Origin: Asterias rubens
Lineage: Eukaryota > Echinodermata > Asteroidea > Forcipulatida > Asteriidae
Assembly: GCF_902459465.1 (NCBI RefSeq)
Contig: NC_047076.1
Span: forward strand, 11,850,146-11,914,145
DNA length: 64,000 nucleotides
Reading direction: 5' to 3'
The position numbers were made by a program, and so were the translations under genes. Shown piece after piece: positions 41,826-51,161 of the stretch. Under the pieces are notes generated by a model. That model was not told the DNA's origin. It made no database searches and worked only from the letters and a program-made list of their open reading frames with translations. How positions within the stretch are numbered: position 1 is the stretch's first letter; each line of letters opens with the position of its first letter.

Positions 41826-44800
41826 ATGGGGAAACAGAACAGTAAGTTAAAACCTGAGGTACTGGCTGATCTAAAGAAAGCAACGAGTTTCAACGAACAG
41901 GAGCTGCAGGAATGGTACAAAGCATTCCAAAAAGGCAAGTATCGCACAAAACAATTTAAAATTATTTTTAACGCAATTGGCATGACACCTTTTGGTAATT
42001 GTCAAAGACCAGCATTCCCACTTGGTGTGTCTCAATCGTATGCATATAACCTGTAAAAACTTTGGCTCCATTTGTCATCGAAGCTACAAGAGACTGATGA
42101 AAGAAAAAACAACCGTGTTGCACAATTAACTTGTGTGCTTTGAGTGCAAGTATCGTACAAAACAACGTCAATCTCCCCACGTTGGATCTAAATGCACTAT
42201 AGACACCTCTGGTAAATGTCAAAGACCAGTATTCTCACTTGGTGTATCCCAATAACCAATCTAAAATTTGAACTCAATTGGTCGCGAAGTTGCGAGATAA
42301 CAATGGATGTGTCGCACGAGACATCCAGGCCCCACGAAATCAATTCAAATATTTGACTGAGAAATTACCTCTTTCTCAAAAACTTTGTTACTTCAGAGGG
42401 AGCCGTTTCTGACAATGTTTTAAACTATCAACAGCTCTCCATTGTTCGTTTACCAAGTAAGTTTTAATGCTAACAATTATTTTTGAGTAATTACCAAGAG
42501 TCTCCACAGTGCCTTCAAACATGGAGGTAGAATTCCAAACATCTCAAAGTGATGCTATTTTTTCTACATTTCCGCAGACTGCCCCAGCGGTATCTTATCA
42601 GTAGACGAATTCCAGAAGATATATGGAGGTCTTTTCCCCTATGGTGATGCTACCAAGTTCGCAGCGCATGTCTTTAAATCGTTTGATAGCAACGGAGATG
42701 GGACCATCGACTTCCGGGAGTTCGTCACTGCTATGAATCTGACGTCACGCGGGACCTTAGAGCAGAAGCTGACATGGGCGTTCAATATGTATGATTTGAA
42801 CGGCAACGGCTACATATCCAAAACCGAGATGGTTGATATAATTGGTGTGAGTTGTTTAAAAACCCTTTTGAGTGTTCAATTCCCTTAAAGACACTGGACA
42901 CTATCGGTAGTTGTCAAAGACCAGTCTTCTCACTTGGTGTATCTCAACATATGCATAAAATAACAAACCTGTGCAAATTTGAGCTCAATTGGTCGTCGTA
43001 GTTGTGAGATAATAATGATCAAAAGAAAAAACACCCCTGCCACACGAAGTTGTGTATTTTATACTGTCAACATCGCTTCAAAATTACTTCTTCCTCGAAA
43101 ACTAGGTTACTTCAGAGGGAGCCGTTTATCACAATGTTTTATACTATCAACCTCTCCCCATTACTCGTTACCAAGTAAGGTTTTATGCTAATAATTATTT
43201 TGAGTGTCCACGGTCTTTAAAGTGTGCATTCCCTTCAGACAGGGGACCAGTATATCTTGTTAAAAAACAGCGGGTAAACGACCTTGCCCTGGCAACTGAA
43301 ACTTAAAATAAAAAAATGTATCAAGCCTATTCTCTTAGAAGTCAGGTAATGGGACTTAAATTGAATTAATTTTCACCCACAAATTTGAATCTGAGATTCT
43401 CAGGTATCTGAAAGCACTCAAATTGTATGCACCAAGAGTGTTTTTGTGTCATTATTTTCTAGCAACTTCTGTTGGGATACACCAAGTGAGGATACTGGTC
43501 TTAGAAAACCCCCAAGAGTTGTCACATAAATAAATTATTTTAAAATCATATAAATTATTACATGATTATTATTCATTTTTTATTTTGCCATTTCTTAAAC
43601 ATACAATATTTTTATATAAAAAAGTATAATCTTTGCACAGAGCAAAAAGTGATGAAAAATACAGACAAAATACAAACATGGCAGCCAAGATTAAGGTGTA
43701 CTTGAACACTTTGACTCAAAAGTCTGCAAATCTATGCAATGAGGACAAGAGCTCTCTGAGCTGTTCACACAAACGGTGACTACCAATAAAAACTATGGTA
43801 TATATTACACTATTAGAGACTTGATTTGTCAAGTCTGAGATACATAAGATTTGATGCATTGTATGGTGAGGTATCAGTATATGTTTGGTTTGCGGTAACA
43901 CCATGTGTGTATCTACTTGCCAGGTAGAGTTTGTTCTTAGAGAACTCTTTCTTTATTCGACTACCGCGGAGTAGATTTATCGGATGTAGGAGACTTCTCA
44001 GTTCTGAAAAGAATTGTCCTGCTTTTTAACTACTACCCTGGCGAATGGTATAGGAAATTGGCTGTACCTGGGAGTACTATTTTAGCTTATATAGGAGCGT
44101 AATTAAGTGCACTAACCGCGTAGTCGGTTCTTGAATTGGTCTCGACTGTTATAGGTCTGCAATAGAGCAGCACCTTGCACTGTATACTCTACTACAAGCA
44201 TAGCTGCTGTCCTGGAGAGGTTACAAATTCAATTCTATGCTCTGTGCTGGTGCTGTCAAGATTGTGCTTTACAAGAAGGTGATATTGTCAATTTGTCCCG
44301 AGAGAGATTGGAAGCTCCATCCCTCTTATAGCTGGCATTGCAAACAGTTCTTATCAAAATATGATAAGAACCACAAGCACTTCTTTTGATATGGACAATG
44401 ACTATTACAGACTTGAAGCCAAGTATATCTTATCAGGTTAATTTTCATGCAAACCATCCCATAGTATTGGTGCGGGCACCCTAGTCTCCTCTCAATGATC
44501 CTCAGCCAACAATTTTAGGGCCACTAGGTGACAGTGTCTATATTTAGTTCTCCAACCACAGTACAGTGACCCTTTTAGAAGAACCAATCAAAGCAGTGCC
44601 GTCTCTACACTAAAACATCTAAATCCCAATATCATAAAGGAACCAGCATCTTAAACAATCTCCTGACGATGGTTAGAGCCAGCTTAAACAAACGTTGAGA
44701 CCAGTTAAGAACTCCTAGGTAGTAAAGTTAATAACGAGAGGTCCCCTCAATCCGCTTCAGGTGAAAGTTGTAGTCCAAGCTGATTTTTCTCCAGGTAGTA

Positions 44801-45322
44801 TGTAAAAACCAGGGCAGTTCTTTTTCGGAAATGGGTATTCTGAGTGAATTCCAAGATCTACTCTACGGCAGAAGAATAAATAGCAAGACAAGTTCTCAAA
44901 GAACAAATCTACACAGCAAAGTAGATAATATACACACATGGAGTTACCTCAAACTCAATACACGTTGATACCTCGCCATGAAATGCCTCAAAACATATAC
45001 TTCAATTGTTCATTAGTATCTGCTTCACAGAGGTGCCCTTCACAAAATCAAAGAGATATCTTTTATCTTCCTTCCTTACAAGTATTAACATGTACTTTAT
45101 GTCTGAACACTAAACTTTGCTTTGCAGGCAATCTACAAGATGGTAGGCTCCATGGTGACTATGCCAGAAGATGAGGCAACTCCCGAGATGCGAACCGAAA
45201 AGATCTTCAGTCTGCTCGACAAAAACCACGATGGAGACCTCTCATTGGCCGAGTTTATAGAGGGCGCTAGGAGCGATCCTTCCATCGTCAGAATGCTGCA
45301 GATTGAACCAGGCGGTCCATAG
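41826..45322 (+). CDS. Visinin-like / hippocalcin-type neuronal calcium sensor (three exons)
   Basis: Exons 41826-41934, 42578-42846 and 45128-45322 (TAG); 190 aa, the family length. Calcium-sensing EF-hand protein that switches on membrane binding through an N-terminal myristate. MGKQNSKL gives the myristoylation signal (Gly2). EF1 is the degenerate non-binding type (DCPSG at 37-41). EF2 ([12 protein letters not shown], 73-84), EF3 ([12 protein letters not shown], 109-120) and EF4 ([12 protein letters not shown], 157-168) have complete loops. Intron 1 uses a GC donor (AAAG|GCAAGT), required to give …QKDCPSG; the only nearby GT would break the frame. Intron 2 is GTGAGT…TTGCAG, phase 0. VSNL1 and hippocalcin cannot be separated by eye. 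Introns contain TTAA MITEs and a Penelope remnant. The 3' end is followed by a partial tandem copy. Confidence 0.93.
41974..42150 (+). mobile_element. TTAA-family MITE fragment, intron 1 of the calcium sensor
   Basis: Contains GACACCTTTTGGTAATTGTC and AAAGACCAGCATTCCC, then CGAAGCTACAAGAGACTGAT; the remainder is missing. A second fragment follows directly, in the same orientation. Confidence 0.65.
42186..42519 (+). mobile_element. TTAA-family MITE, intron 1 of the calcium sensor
   Basis: GCACTATAGACACCTCTGGT on the left and TACCAAGAGTCTCCACAGTG on the right. The central hairpin and TTAA sites are lost. Confidence 0.7.
42885..43220 (+). mobile_element. TTAA-flanked MITE, intron 2 of the calcium sensor
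   Basis: TTAAAGACACTGGACACTAT on the left and TGAGTGTCCACGGTCTTTAA on the right. The hairpin region is deleted, and the right terminus has lost AATTACCAA. Confidence 0.85.
43840..45005. mobile_element. Penelope-like terminal repeats in inverted arrangement, no RT
   Basis: The left arm (GGTGAGGTATCAGTATATGT, GGTTTGCGGTAACACCATGT, GTGTATCTACTTGCCAGGTA) matches the Penelope element at 52973. The right arm (44840-45005) is an inverted copy. In the middle, CTGACGATGGTTAGAGCCAG … AAACGTTGAGACC (about 44661-44703) is a decayed relative of the hammerhead motif at 53257-53300. No reverse transcriptase remains. It lies in intron 2 of the calcium-sensor gene. Confidence 0.75.
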
Positions 45323-45366
45323 TTTATATAACAAGGAGACATTAGTACTTGCTAATGCCCTACACC

Positions 45367-45474
45367 GTTGGCCGAGTTCATAGAGGGCGCTAGGAGCGAT
45401 CCTTCTATCGTCAGAATGCTGCAGATTGAACCAGGTGGTCCATAGTTCATATAACAAGGAGGCATTAATATTTG
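45367..45474 (+). pseudogene. Partial tandem duplicate of the calcium-sensor last exon
   Basis: TTGGCCGAGTTCATAGAGGG … CCATAG and about 25 bp of 3' UTR repeat 45244-45351 with only a few substitutions, offset 123 bp. It encodes the last 25 or so residues again but lies after the stop codon with no acceptor, so it is 3' UTR or intergenic. Confidence 0.85.
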
Positions 45475-45535
45475 AATATAATAAGGCAATTTTTCGTGAA
45501 AAACTTTGAGGGACAGAAAATATTTGAACCACGCT

Positions 45536-45825
45536 CTACCAGAAATCCTCCCGAGCTCGATCTCCGTAAAAATTACCATTAAAGCCACAAGAACCCGGCG
45601 GTAGCAGTGACAAGTAGACTGGCGTATCAGCCCCTTCTTCTACTGTTTTAGGCCCTTTATAACTTGTCATGTATGTTGCCACATACCCAGTTGTGCACCT
45701 GTCAGGTGTTCCACTTTGAAACTTTTCGGCAAACATTTTGGTGGCACAAACTAATCCCAGTTTTGAAATCCCATACGCCCAGTTATAGGCCACCCTTTTT
45801 CCTCATGAGTACCCTGATGAGCCAA
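45536..45825 (-). pseudogene. Carbonyl-reductase-like fragment (third copy, broken)
   Basis: Minus strand: after a TTCAG acceptor-like site, AHQGTHEEKGWP (exon 5 start), then a frame change, then YNWAYGISKLGLVCATKMFA, GYVATYMTSYKGPKT, EEGADTPVYLSLLPPGS and NFYGDRAREDFW with a stop. It matches exons 5 and 6 of copies A and B, but the exon 5/6 intron is absent, about seven residues around KDDILIMA are missing, and a frameshift follows GWP. No exons 1-4 are found nearby. It keeps the YxxxK motif but is best read as a decayed, partly processed fragment. Confidence 0.8.
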
Positions 45826-45852
45826 TCTGAACAAGAACAAAATAAAAAAACA

Positions 45853-45960
45853 TTCATGAATACCTCAGACAGTTTCGCTATTCCTATTGGTGGAGAGCGC
45901 ATCACGTGGGTGTGTGAACCTTTGTTTATGACCGGTAAAAAGTGTTAATTCATGGGCGTG
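45853..45960 (+). mobile_element. Repeat shared with 18730-19047
   Basis: TCATGAATACCTCAGACAGT, TTCGCTATTCCTATTGGTGG and AACCTTTGTTTATGACCGGT match the minus strand of 18880-19047. This copy lacks the internal duplication. Confidence 0.65.
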
Positions 45961-45993
45961 ACACACCGTGTGTGAATCAGTTTCAAATTGTTG

Positions 45994-46042
45994 GTTTTTG
46001 TTTTTCATTCACTGTGTGACACAGTGAATGAAAAACAAAAAT
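45994..46042. repeat. Perfect palindrome, about 24-bp arms
   Basis: TTTTTGTTTTTCATTCACTG then TGTG / ACACAGTGAATGAAAAACAA. No loop. It could be a remnant of a foldback element. Confidence 0.85.
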
Positions 46043-46558
46043 CAAAAAATTAACTATCCGTCTATACTTATTAAGATAAGTGTAAGATTAAGAGAATACG
46101 AAAACACACATTTTACATCATAACATTTTTACGACTAAAAAATAAATGTAAAAGCATTGTTATGATGGGTTCATTAAAACAAGTAAAAGACAGTAGATTG
46201 AGACTCAAAGGAAAGAGGCAATGACTACTTTACAATTGTTTAAGAATTCTTGGGGTCTTGTTCAGTCCAAGTAGGCCTAATGCTTTATTATGAGTTGCAT
46301 TTATACATTGTAACTTGTCAATAGGGGCGCGGTATACAAGATGAGTGGTCTACTATCCACAAGCATCATCATAATTCATGCATGGATCTTGTTAATTTTT
46401 AATATATTTAACACAACTTAAAGCTGATAATGAATCGGATAATTTTCCACACGTCGCCACCAATTTATCCGCCCTTAATTAAATTAACTCAAAAACACTG
46501 AATTTGTCCATACCTGAGAAGAAGGGTTCTTATATATAACTCTAATTTTTGTTACCCC

Positions 46559-46627
46559 TCTGCCTACCCACCATGCAGGCAGCCTACCCACCATGACCAT
46601 GCAGGCAGCCTACCCACCATGCAGGCA
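46559..46627 (+). repeat. Short tandem array (20-26 bp, three units)
   Basis: GCCTACCCACCATGCAGGCA recurs three times; the second unit has an inserted 'tgacca'. No function visible. Confidence 0.85.
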
Positions 46628-46995
46628 GTTCTGAGTCGCGATATTATTATAAACCTTGTAAAATGGATCTTTCTGACTGACTCTGCCACTGAGTGAGCGC
46701 AGTGACAGTGTTTGCTTACCTTCCTTGCGATTAATTCTAGTTTGGGATTCCCTCGTGTAGAGTTGGTAGTTTGTACCCACAGAAATGGCAAAAGTTCTGC
46801 CAAACAGTGAAGAAAATATGAACGAATTCAAAGTTCCAGAACTGAAGTTGAGCTGAGTGGTCTATTTGACATCCTCCACATGTGGACTGTGTTTTTAATT
46901 ATTGTACCAACACAAATGAGGGCGCTATGCTGGTTTAACGGTGGTGGTATTTTGTTTGCAGGTGAAAAATTAACGGCGGTGTTAAATACCTGCTG

Positions 46996-47090
46996 CTTTA
47001 TGATTGGTCTGTTGCGCGTAAGTTAATAACCAAGCTTTATGATTGGTCTGTTGGGCGTAAGTTAATAACCAAGCTTTATGATTGGTCGTT
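46996..47090 (-). repeat. 39-bp tandem repeat with CCAAT-type boxes
   Basis: CTTTATGATTGGTCTGTTG plus CGTAAGTTAATAACCAAG is present 2.5 times (starts 46996, 47035, 47074). Each unit contains ATTGG, the reverse of a CCAAT box, spaced 39 bp. This may be coincidental. Confidence 0.75.
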
Positions 47091-47812
47091 GGAAATAGTC
47101 TGGCGCGCGAAGAACAGACCCAATGATACCGATTTCCGAATAATAGAAGTAACCGAAACACAAGCCGGTTACCAAAGTCGATATTTTCAAGAACACTAAA
47201 TTTTGAAAACATAACGCTAATCGATAGGCAAAAGTAGCATAAAGATAACAAAACATGGAATCGATTCTAGGCAAAAATCCACCCTTTTTTGTTTTGGCAA
47301 GGAAGATCAATGAGAAAGCCCATGTCCATACATAACGGACATGTACACTGCATGCTCTCTCGTCCGTCGCCGCAAAAGCGTCGTCCACAGCTAGTATATA
47401 TGCCTGTGTTGCGTGCTACAGAGTTTGTGAAGGTGGTGCCCTAAAGAGAAAGTCTTTCTTTGGAATTCCCGAAAAGCAAAACGTGTGCTCTCCTCTGCTC
47501 CCCCCAGGAATCAACTATGGAAATTGGAAAGTGTTTATTGAATTGAAGTGATTTGCATGAAGGTACCTGGGTTATTCGCTTGAATTTTACCTGACTAACT
47601 AGTACTACTACTGGCTCCTTAAATTGTGTTGGTTTAGATTGTTGATTATAAAAGTAAAACATGTTTATGGAGGAAGACAACATGCAACATTCATTTTAAC
47701 AACACTCACTCACTTTGCAGCTCTGGATCTGGATATCTCCCAATGTAGGTTGCAGGTGTGTAGTGCATAGTGTGTAGTTGGTGCACGTCCACTAGTTGAC
47801 AAGGATGTCGGA

Positions 47813-48420
47813 CACTTCGTACCTTTGCCACTTCCTACCCTGAACACTTCGGGACACTTCGTACCGTAACCAAATTGGTCACTTCGTACCGTTGGCGGGG
47901 TACGAAGTGACCATCAGTTGAGTCACTTCGTACCTTCATTAAAATGTGTATTCCTCAATAATTTAATGTTTGTTGAGATACAAATTAATAAAACATAATG
48001 AATTATAATTTTCGTTTGAATATGTGAATGTCATTTTTAATGTGAAACTAGTTACCGCCAAGGACAACATCTTCCGCCAATATTTTTTACAAATATTTTA
48101 AAGTCAAACAATCACGCAATCGTCGAAATGGCTCCTTGGTCCCAACAAAATAGTAACAGTTGGTTTGATTTGCTTTTATTCCATAATAATCCGATCACAA
48201 AGCACAAAACAATCATAAACGATGCAGAAATCCCGAATTAGAATGAAGGTAGGAAGTGTCTTGTGAGAAGGTACGAAGTGACTCGTGAGAAGGTACGAAG
48301 TGTCTTATAAGAAGGTACGAAGTGTCTAAAGGTACGAAGTGTCCAAAGTCACTTCGTACCTTGAAAAGGTACGAAGTGTCCAGGGTACGAAGTGGCAAAT
48401 GTACGAAGTGTCCTGACACC
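47813..48420. mobile_element. Foldback element built from repeated CACTTCGTACC
   Basis: The left end GGATGTCGGACACTTCGTAC and the inverse of the right end GGTGTCAGGACACTTCGTAC form the TIR. The arms contain 5 (left) and 8 (right) exact copies of CACTTCGTAC in mixed orientation with spacers such as CTTTGC, CCTGGA and GAGAAG. The 300-bp centre (47945-48245) is AT-rich and unique. A short relative is at 50585-50682. Confidence 0.85.
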
Positions 48421-48644
48421 GTTGACAATTACATTTTTAGCGTTTTCGTACGAAAATGCAATGTCAAATTTATATATTACTTTCTTTACAAATCGGATGG
48501 CACTGACTTTTAGTTTCACTTCCAAAGCGTTTTGTTGTAATGTATCTGTATCTGTATTGGTCTCCGTACTACACCTGCCAGTGAGGTTGTCGTCGTACGT
48601 CGGGTAGGGGTCTAAATGCAACGCAGCTTGGCAAACCATTAGTT

Positions 48645-49462
48645 GTTGTAATGCGCTTTTTCTGTCGCTTGGTGGATGTTGATGGAGTCTAGCGCAGCCT
48701 TAAATGACTTAAGGTCAGGTGCAGTACGGATGTCTTGGGGAAGTAGGTTCCACTCTGGCAAGGTCTTGGGGTATAATGAGAACCGGTAACAGTCTTTGTG
48801 GGCACGGATTTGTTTATATGTATGCTGGCTACTAGATGATCTTGTGGTTGTACCGGTGCATGAGTTGAGATATTCCTTTATATTGTTAGGTGTTAAACCA
48901 TGTGTTTCTTTGTAGACGGATGTTAAACGAGATTTAGTCCTTCTGTCCCGGAGTGATTCCCAGTTGAGGTTTCCTAGGATTGCAGTAATGCTGGATTCAC
49001 GGCTGTAATCACGAACTGTGAATCTGGCAGCCCGATTTTGGACCTGTTCAAGTTTCTTAATGTCTGTGTCGAAGTGGGGATCCCAGATAGTAGAGCCATA
49101 CTCGAGTAGTGGTCTGACTAGCGTTTTGTATGCTATGGATTTCACATTGCTATTACAGTAGTAGATGTTCCTCTTTAGGAGCCTTAACATCCTGTTGGCC
49201 TTGGAGCTTATTTGACTAATATGTGTTGACCATTTCAGGTCGTGGCTGAGACCAATTCCTAGGTATGGGTGATGTTTAACTTCTGCAAGGTTTGAGTTGC
49301 CAATAATTTATGTTAGCTAGACACAATTGGTTTTTTCTTATGTGTAACCCTTAGCAAGTGGCACTTGGAGGTGTTGAAACAGAGCTGCCAATCAGTTTCC
49401 CATCTGTTGAGGGTGTTGATGTCATTTTGGAGTGTAATCGAGTCCATAGGTGAGGTAATGTT
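48645..49462 (-). mobile_element. LINE 3' portion (reverse transcriptase C-terminus)
   Basis: 48645-49190 encodes an open stretch with YKTLVRPLLEYGSTIWDPHF, KLEQVQNRAARFTVRDYS, ESLRDRRTKSRLTSVYKE and TLPEWNLLPQDIRTAPDLKS, typical of CR1/Jockey-like LINE C-termini. Upstream to 49462 the similarity (QNDINTLNRW, HLRKNQLCLA) continues, with stops. 5'-truncated and defective. Confidence 0.88.
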
Positions 49463-49491
49463 GCTTGTTGTTGGTTAAAATTAAATAAACT

Positions 49492-49614
49492 TTAAAGGGT
49501 CTATGTACTTTTTGTTCGCTTTCTACTACCAATCTTCAAACGGAGTAAAGTTTAATGAATGTGAATTTGTGGACATTGTGTTTTGTGTTACAAAAGGTAC
49601 CCAAATCCTTTTAA
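49492..49614. mobile_element. Short TTAA element
   Basis: TTAAAGGGTCTATGTACTTT on the left and AAAGGTACCCAAATCCTTTT-AA on the right, 123 bp with TTAA at both ends. Fragments of the same family are near 2400-2520 and 6330-6380. Confidence 0.7.
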
Positions 49615-49749
49615 AGGGTTGAATATAATGTAATCCTACTTCTAGAACTATTGTATGAGATTCGTTCCACTGTCGTCTCGACGTGGTACTTTTGGTACTT
49701 GGTGGTTATCCTCCTGGAACTTCCGCTGGGGAACTTGACACAGGAACTT

Positions 49750-50178
49750 GACAATTCCCTGTCTGGAATCCATACACCCAGAAAGACATAACCAAAATTG
49801 AAGCCACTCAACGACGTGCTGCCAGGTTCGTTCTGCAGCTGTACCACCGCACTGAAAGCGTGTCGGCTATGTTGAACACCTTGGAATGGGACACCTTAGA
49901 AAGGCGACGCCAGGCAGCCAGCCTCACCCTCCTCTACAAAATCCAGAACCAAACTATTGCAGTCAATCCAGACCTATACCTCAACCCAGCAATCCCATGT
50001 AATACTAGATCATTCCACCCAAACATATATCAGATCATCCCAGGTAGGATACAGTCATTCTCGAACTCATTTTTCCCAAGAACTGTCATCTGGTGGAACT
50101 CACTCCCCGGCAATATCATCAACTCCCCCCTCAGTTGAGGTTTTCAGGGGAGTGGTGACTGCTCACCTATAAGCAGCA
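49750..50178 (+). mobile_element. LINE 3' end (reverse transcriptase C-terminus)
   Basis: Plus-strand reading VWNPYTQKDITKIEATQRRA, ARFVLQLYHRTESVSAML, LEWDTLERRRQAASLTLLYK and FSNSFFPRTVIWWNSLPGNI, with one frame break near 50130. It belongs to a different LINE lineage from 48645-49462. Confidence 0.85.
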
Positions 50179-50194
50179 ATGAGTCTTTTTTACT

Positions 50195-50580
50195 TGCACC
50201 ATGTACAAACGCACCCCTGCACCGCTCATGGACAAGTAGTCCCTCGGCTTTACGTCCTGTCTTATGGACCCTACCGAGTATACAAGTAGAAGTAGAAAGG
50301 AGGTCAGGAGAGCGTCGTCTAATTTGTTTTGTTGTAGTTTAGGCCTAGCTAGATTGTGAATGTAATTACTTTTGAAGATTTGGTGGGATTTGGAATCTAT
50401 AAATGAGGGATTGTTGCAGATTATTCCATAATTTCTCAGTGTTCTTTGAAAAAAAGATTGTTCGTAGATGGTAGATGAGATGCTGGGTATTTTGAACTGA
50501 TTGTCTTTGCCCTTTCTTGCCCTCTGCGGTTTCGATTCTAAAATGTGGCTGTGGTCGGCTTTGAATACACGTGACGATAG
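50195..50580 (-). mobile_element. LINE 3' end fragment
   Basis: The minus strand reads KGKDNQFKIPSISSTIYEQS, FFQRTLRNYGIICNN and SFIDSKSHQIFKSNYIHNLA, a retrotransposon C-terminal tail; the downstream part resembles a 3' UTR. It abuts the foldback relative at 50585. Confidence 0.6.
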
Positions 50581-50584
50581 ACGA

Positions 50585-50682
50585 GGTGTCAGGACACTTC
50601 GTACTTTTGCCACTTCGTACCCTGGACACTTCGTACCTTTGCAAGGTACGAAGTGACTATGGACACTTCGTACCTTGGACAC
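50585..50682. mobile_element. Short CACTTCGTACC foldback element
   Basis: Begins GGTGTCAGGACACTTCGTAC as the large element does and contains five exact CACTTCGTAC words in 98 bp, four on one strand and one inverted. Either a solo arm or a miniature derivative. Confidence 0.8.
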
Positions 50683-51161
50683 TCTTTGGATTGGACAAAA
50701 ATGTGTTCAGTGGACTTGTCGTAAACGGGCCCAAACTCGACCATCATGACTCAGATTTTCAATTACTTTGCGCCTTCAGGACGTCCCTCTAATCTTAGTT
50801 AGGCTATATATTTTATTTACCTGGTCCCTTTTGTAAATATTTTGCCATGAGTAACATAGTGAAATCACATGTTTGATAAAATAGCCACAGTTGTTTTGCT
50901 TACAGGCTTTATAAAATTAGGTTCAGTTCTGAAATATTTTTCATTTCTCTTCATATCCAGATCCACACAGATAATCGTCATTCTATGTTACCAGTGACCA
51001 GGATACCAGCTGTCTTGGTTCTCTCCTTGTTCTCATTGGTCCATATTCATGCTCGACATACTACGATACACCCAGGTGTTCAAGGCTTGTCGGATACCAA
51101 GACGTCGTACAAATACATTGATAAGTTAAGTCTATCAAATGACAATAGACGATAGATTCAG

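Larger units (their letters stand above)
46043..47812. other. Gene-free stretch with two short tandem arrays
   Basis: No recognisable exon. An open minus-strand frame at 47062-47388 is hydrophobic but unlike anything I know. Two arrays are listed separately. Confidence 0.4.

Noticed and set aside
47062-47388. Hydrophobic minus-strand reading frame as a membrane protein gene
   Set aside because: It overlaps a 39-bp tandem repeat, matches no family I know and lacks convincing start or splice signals.
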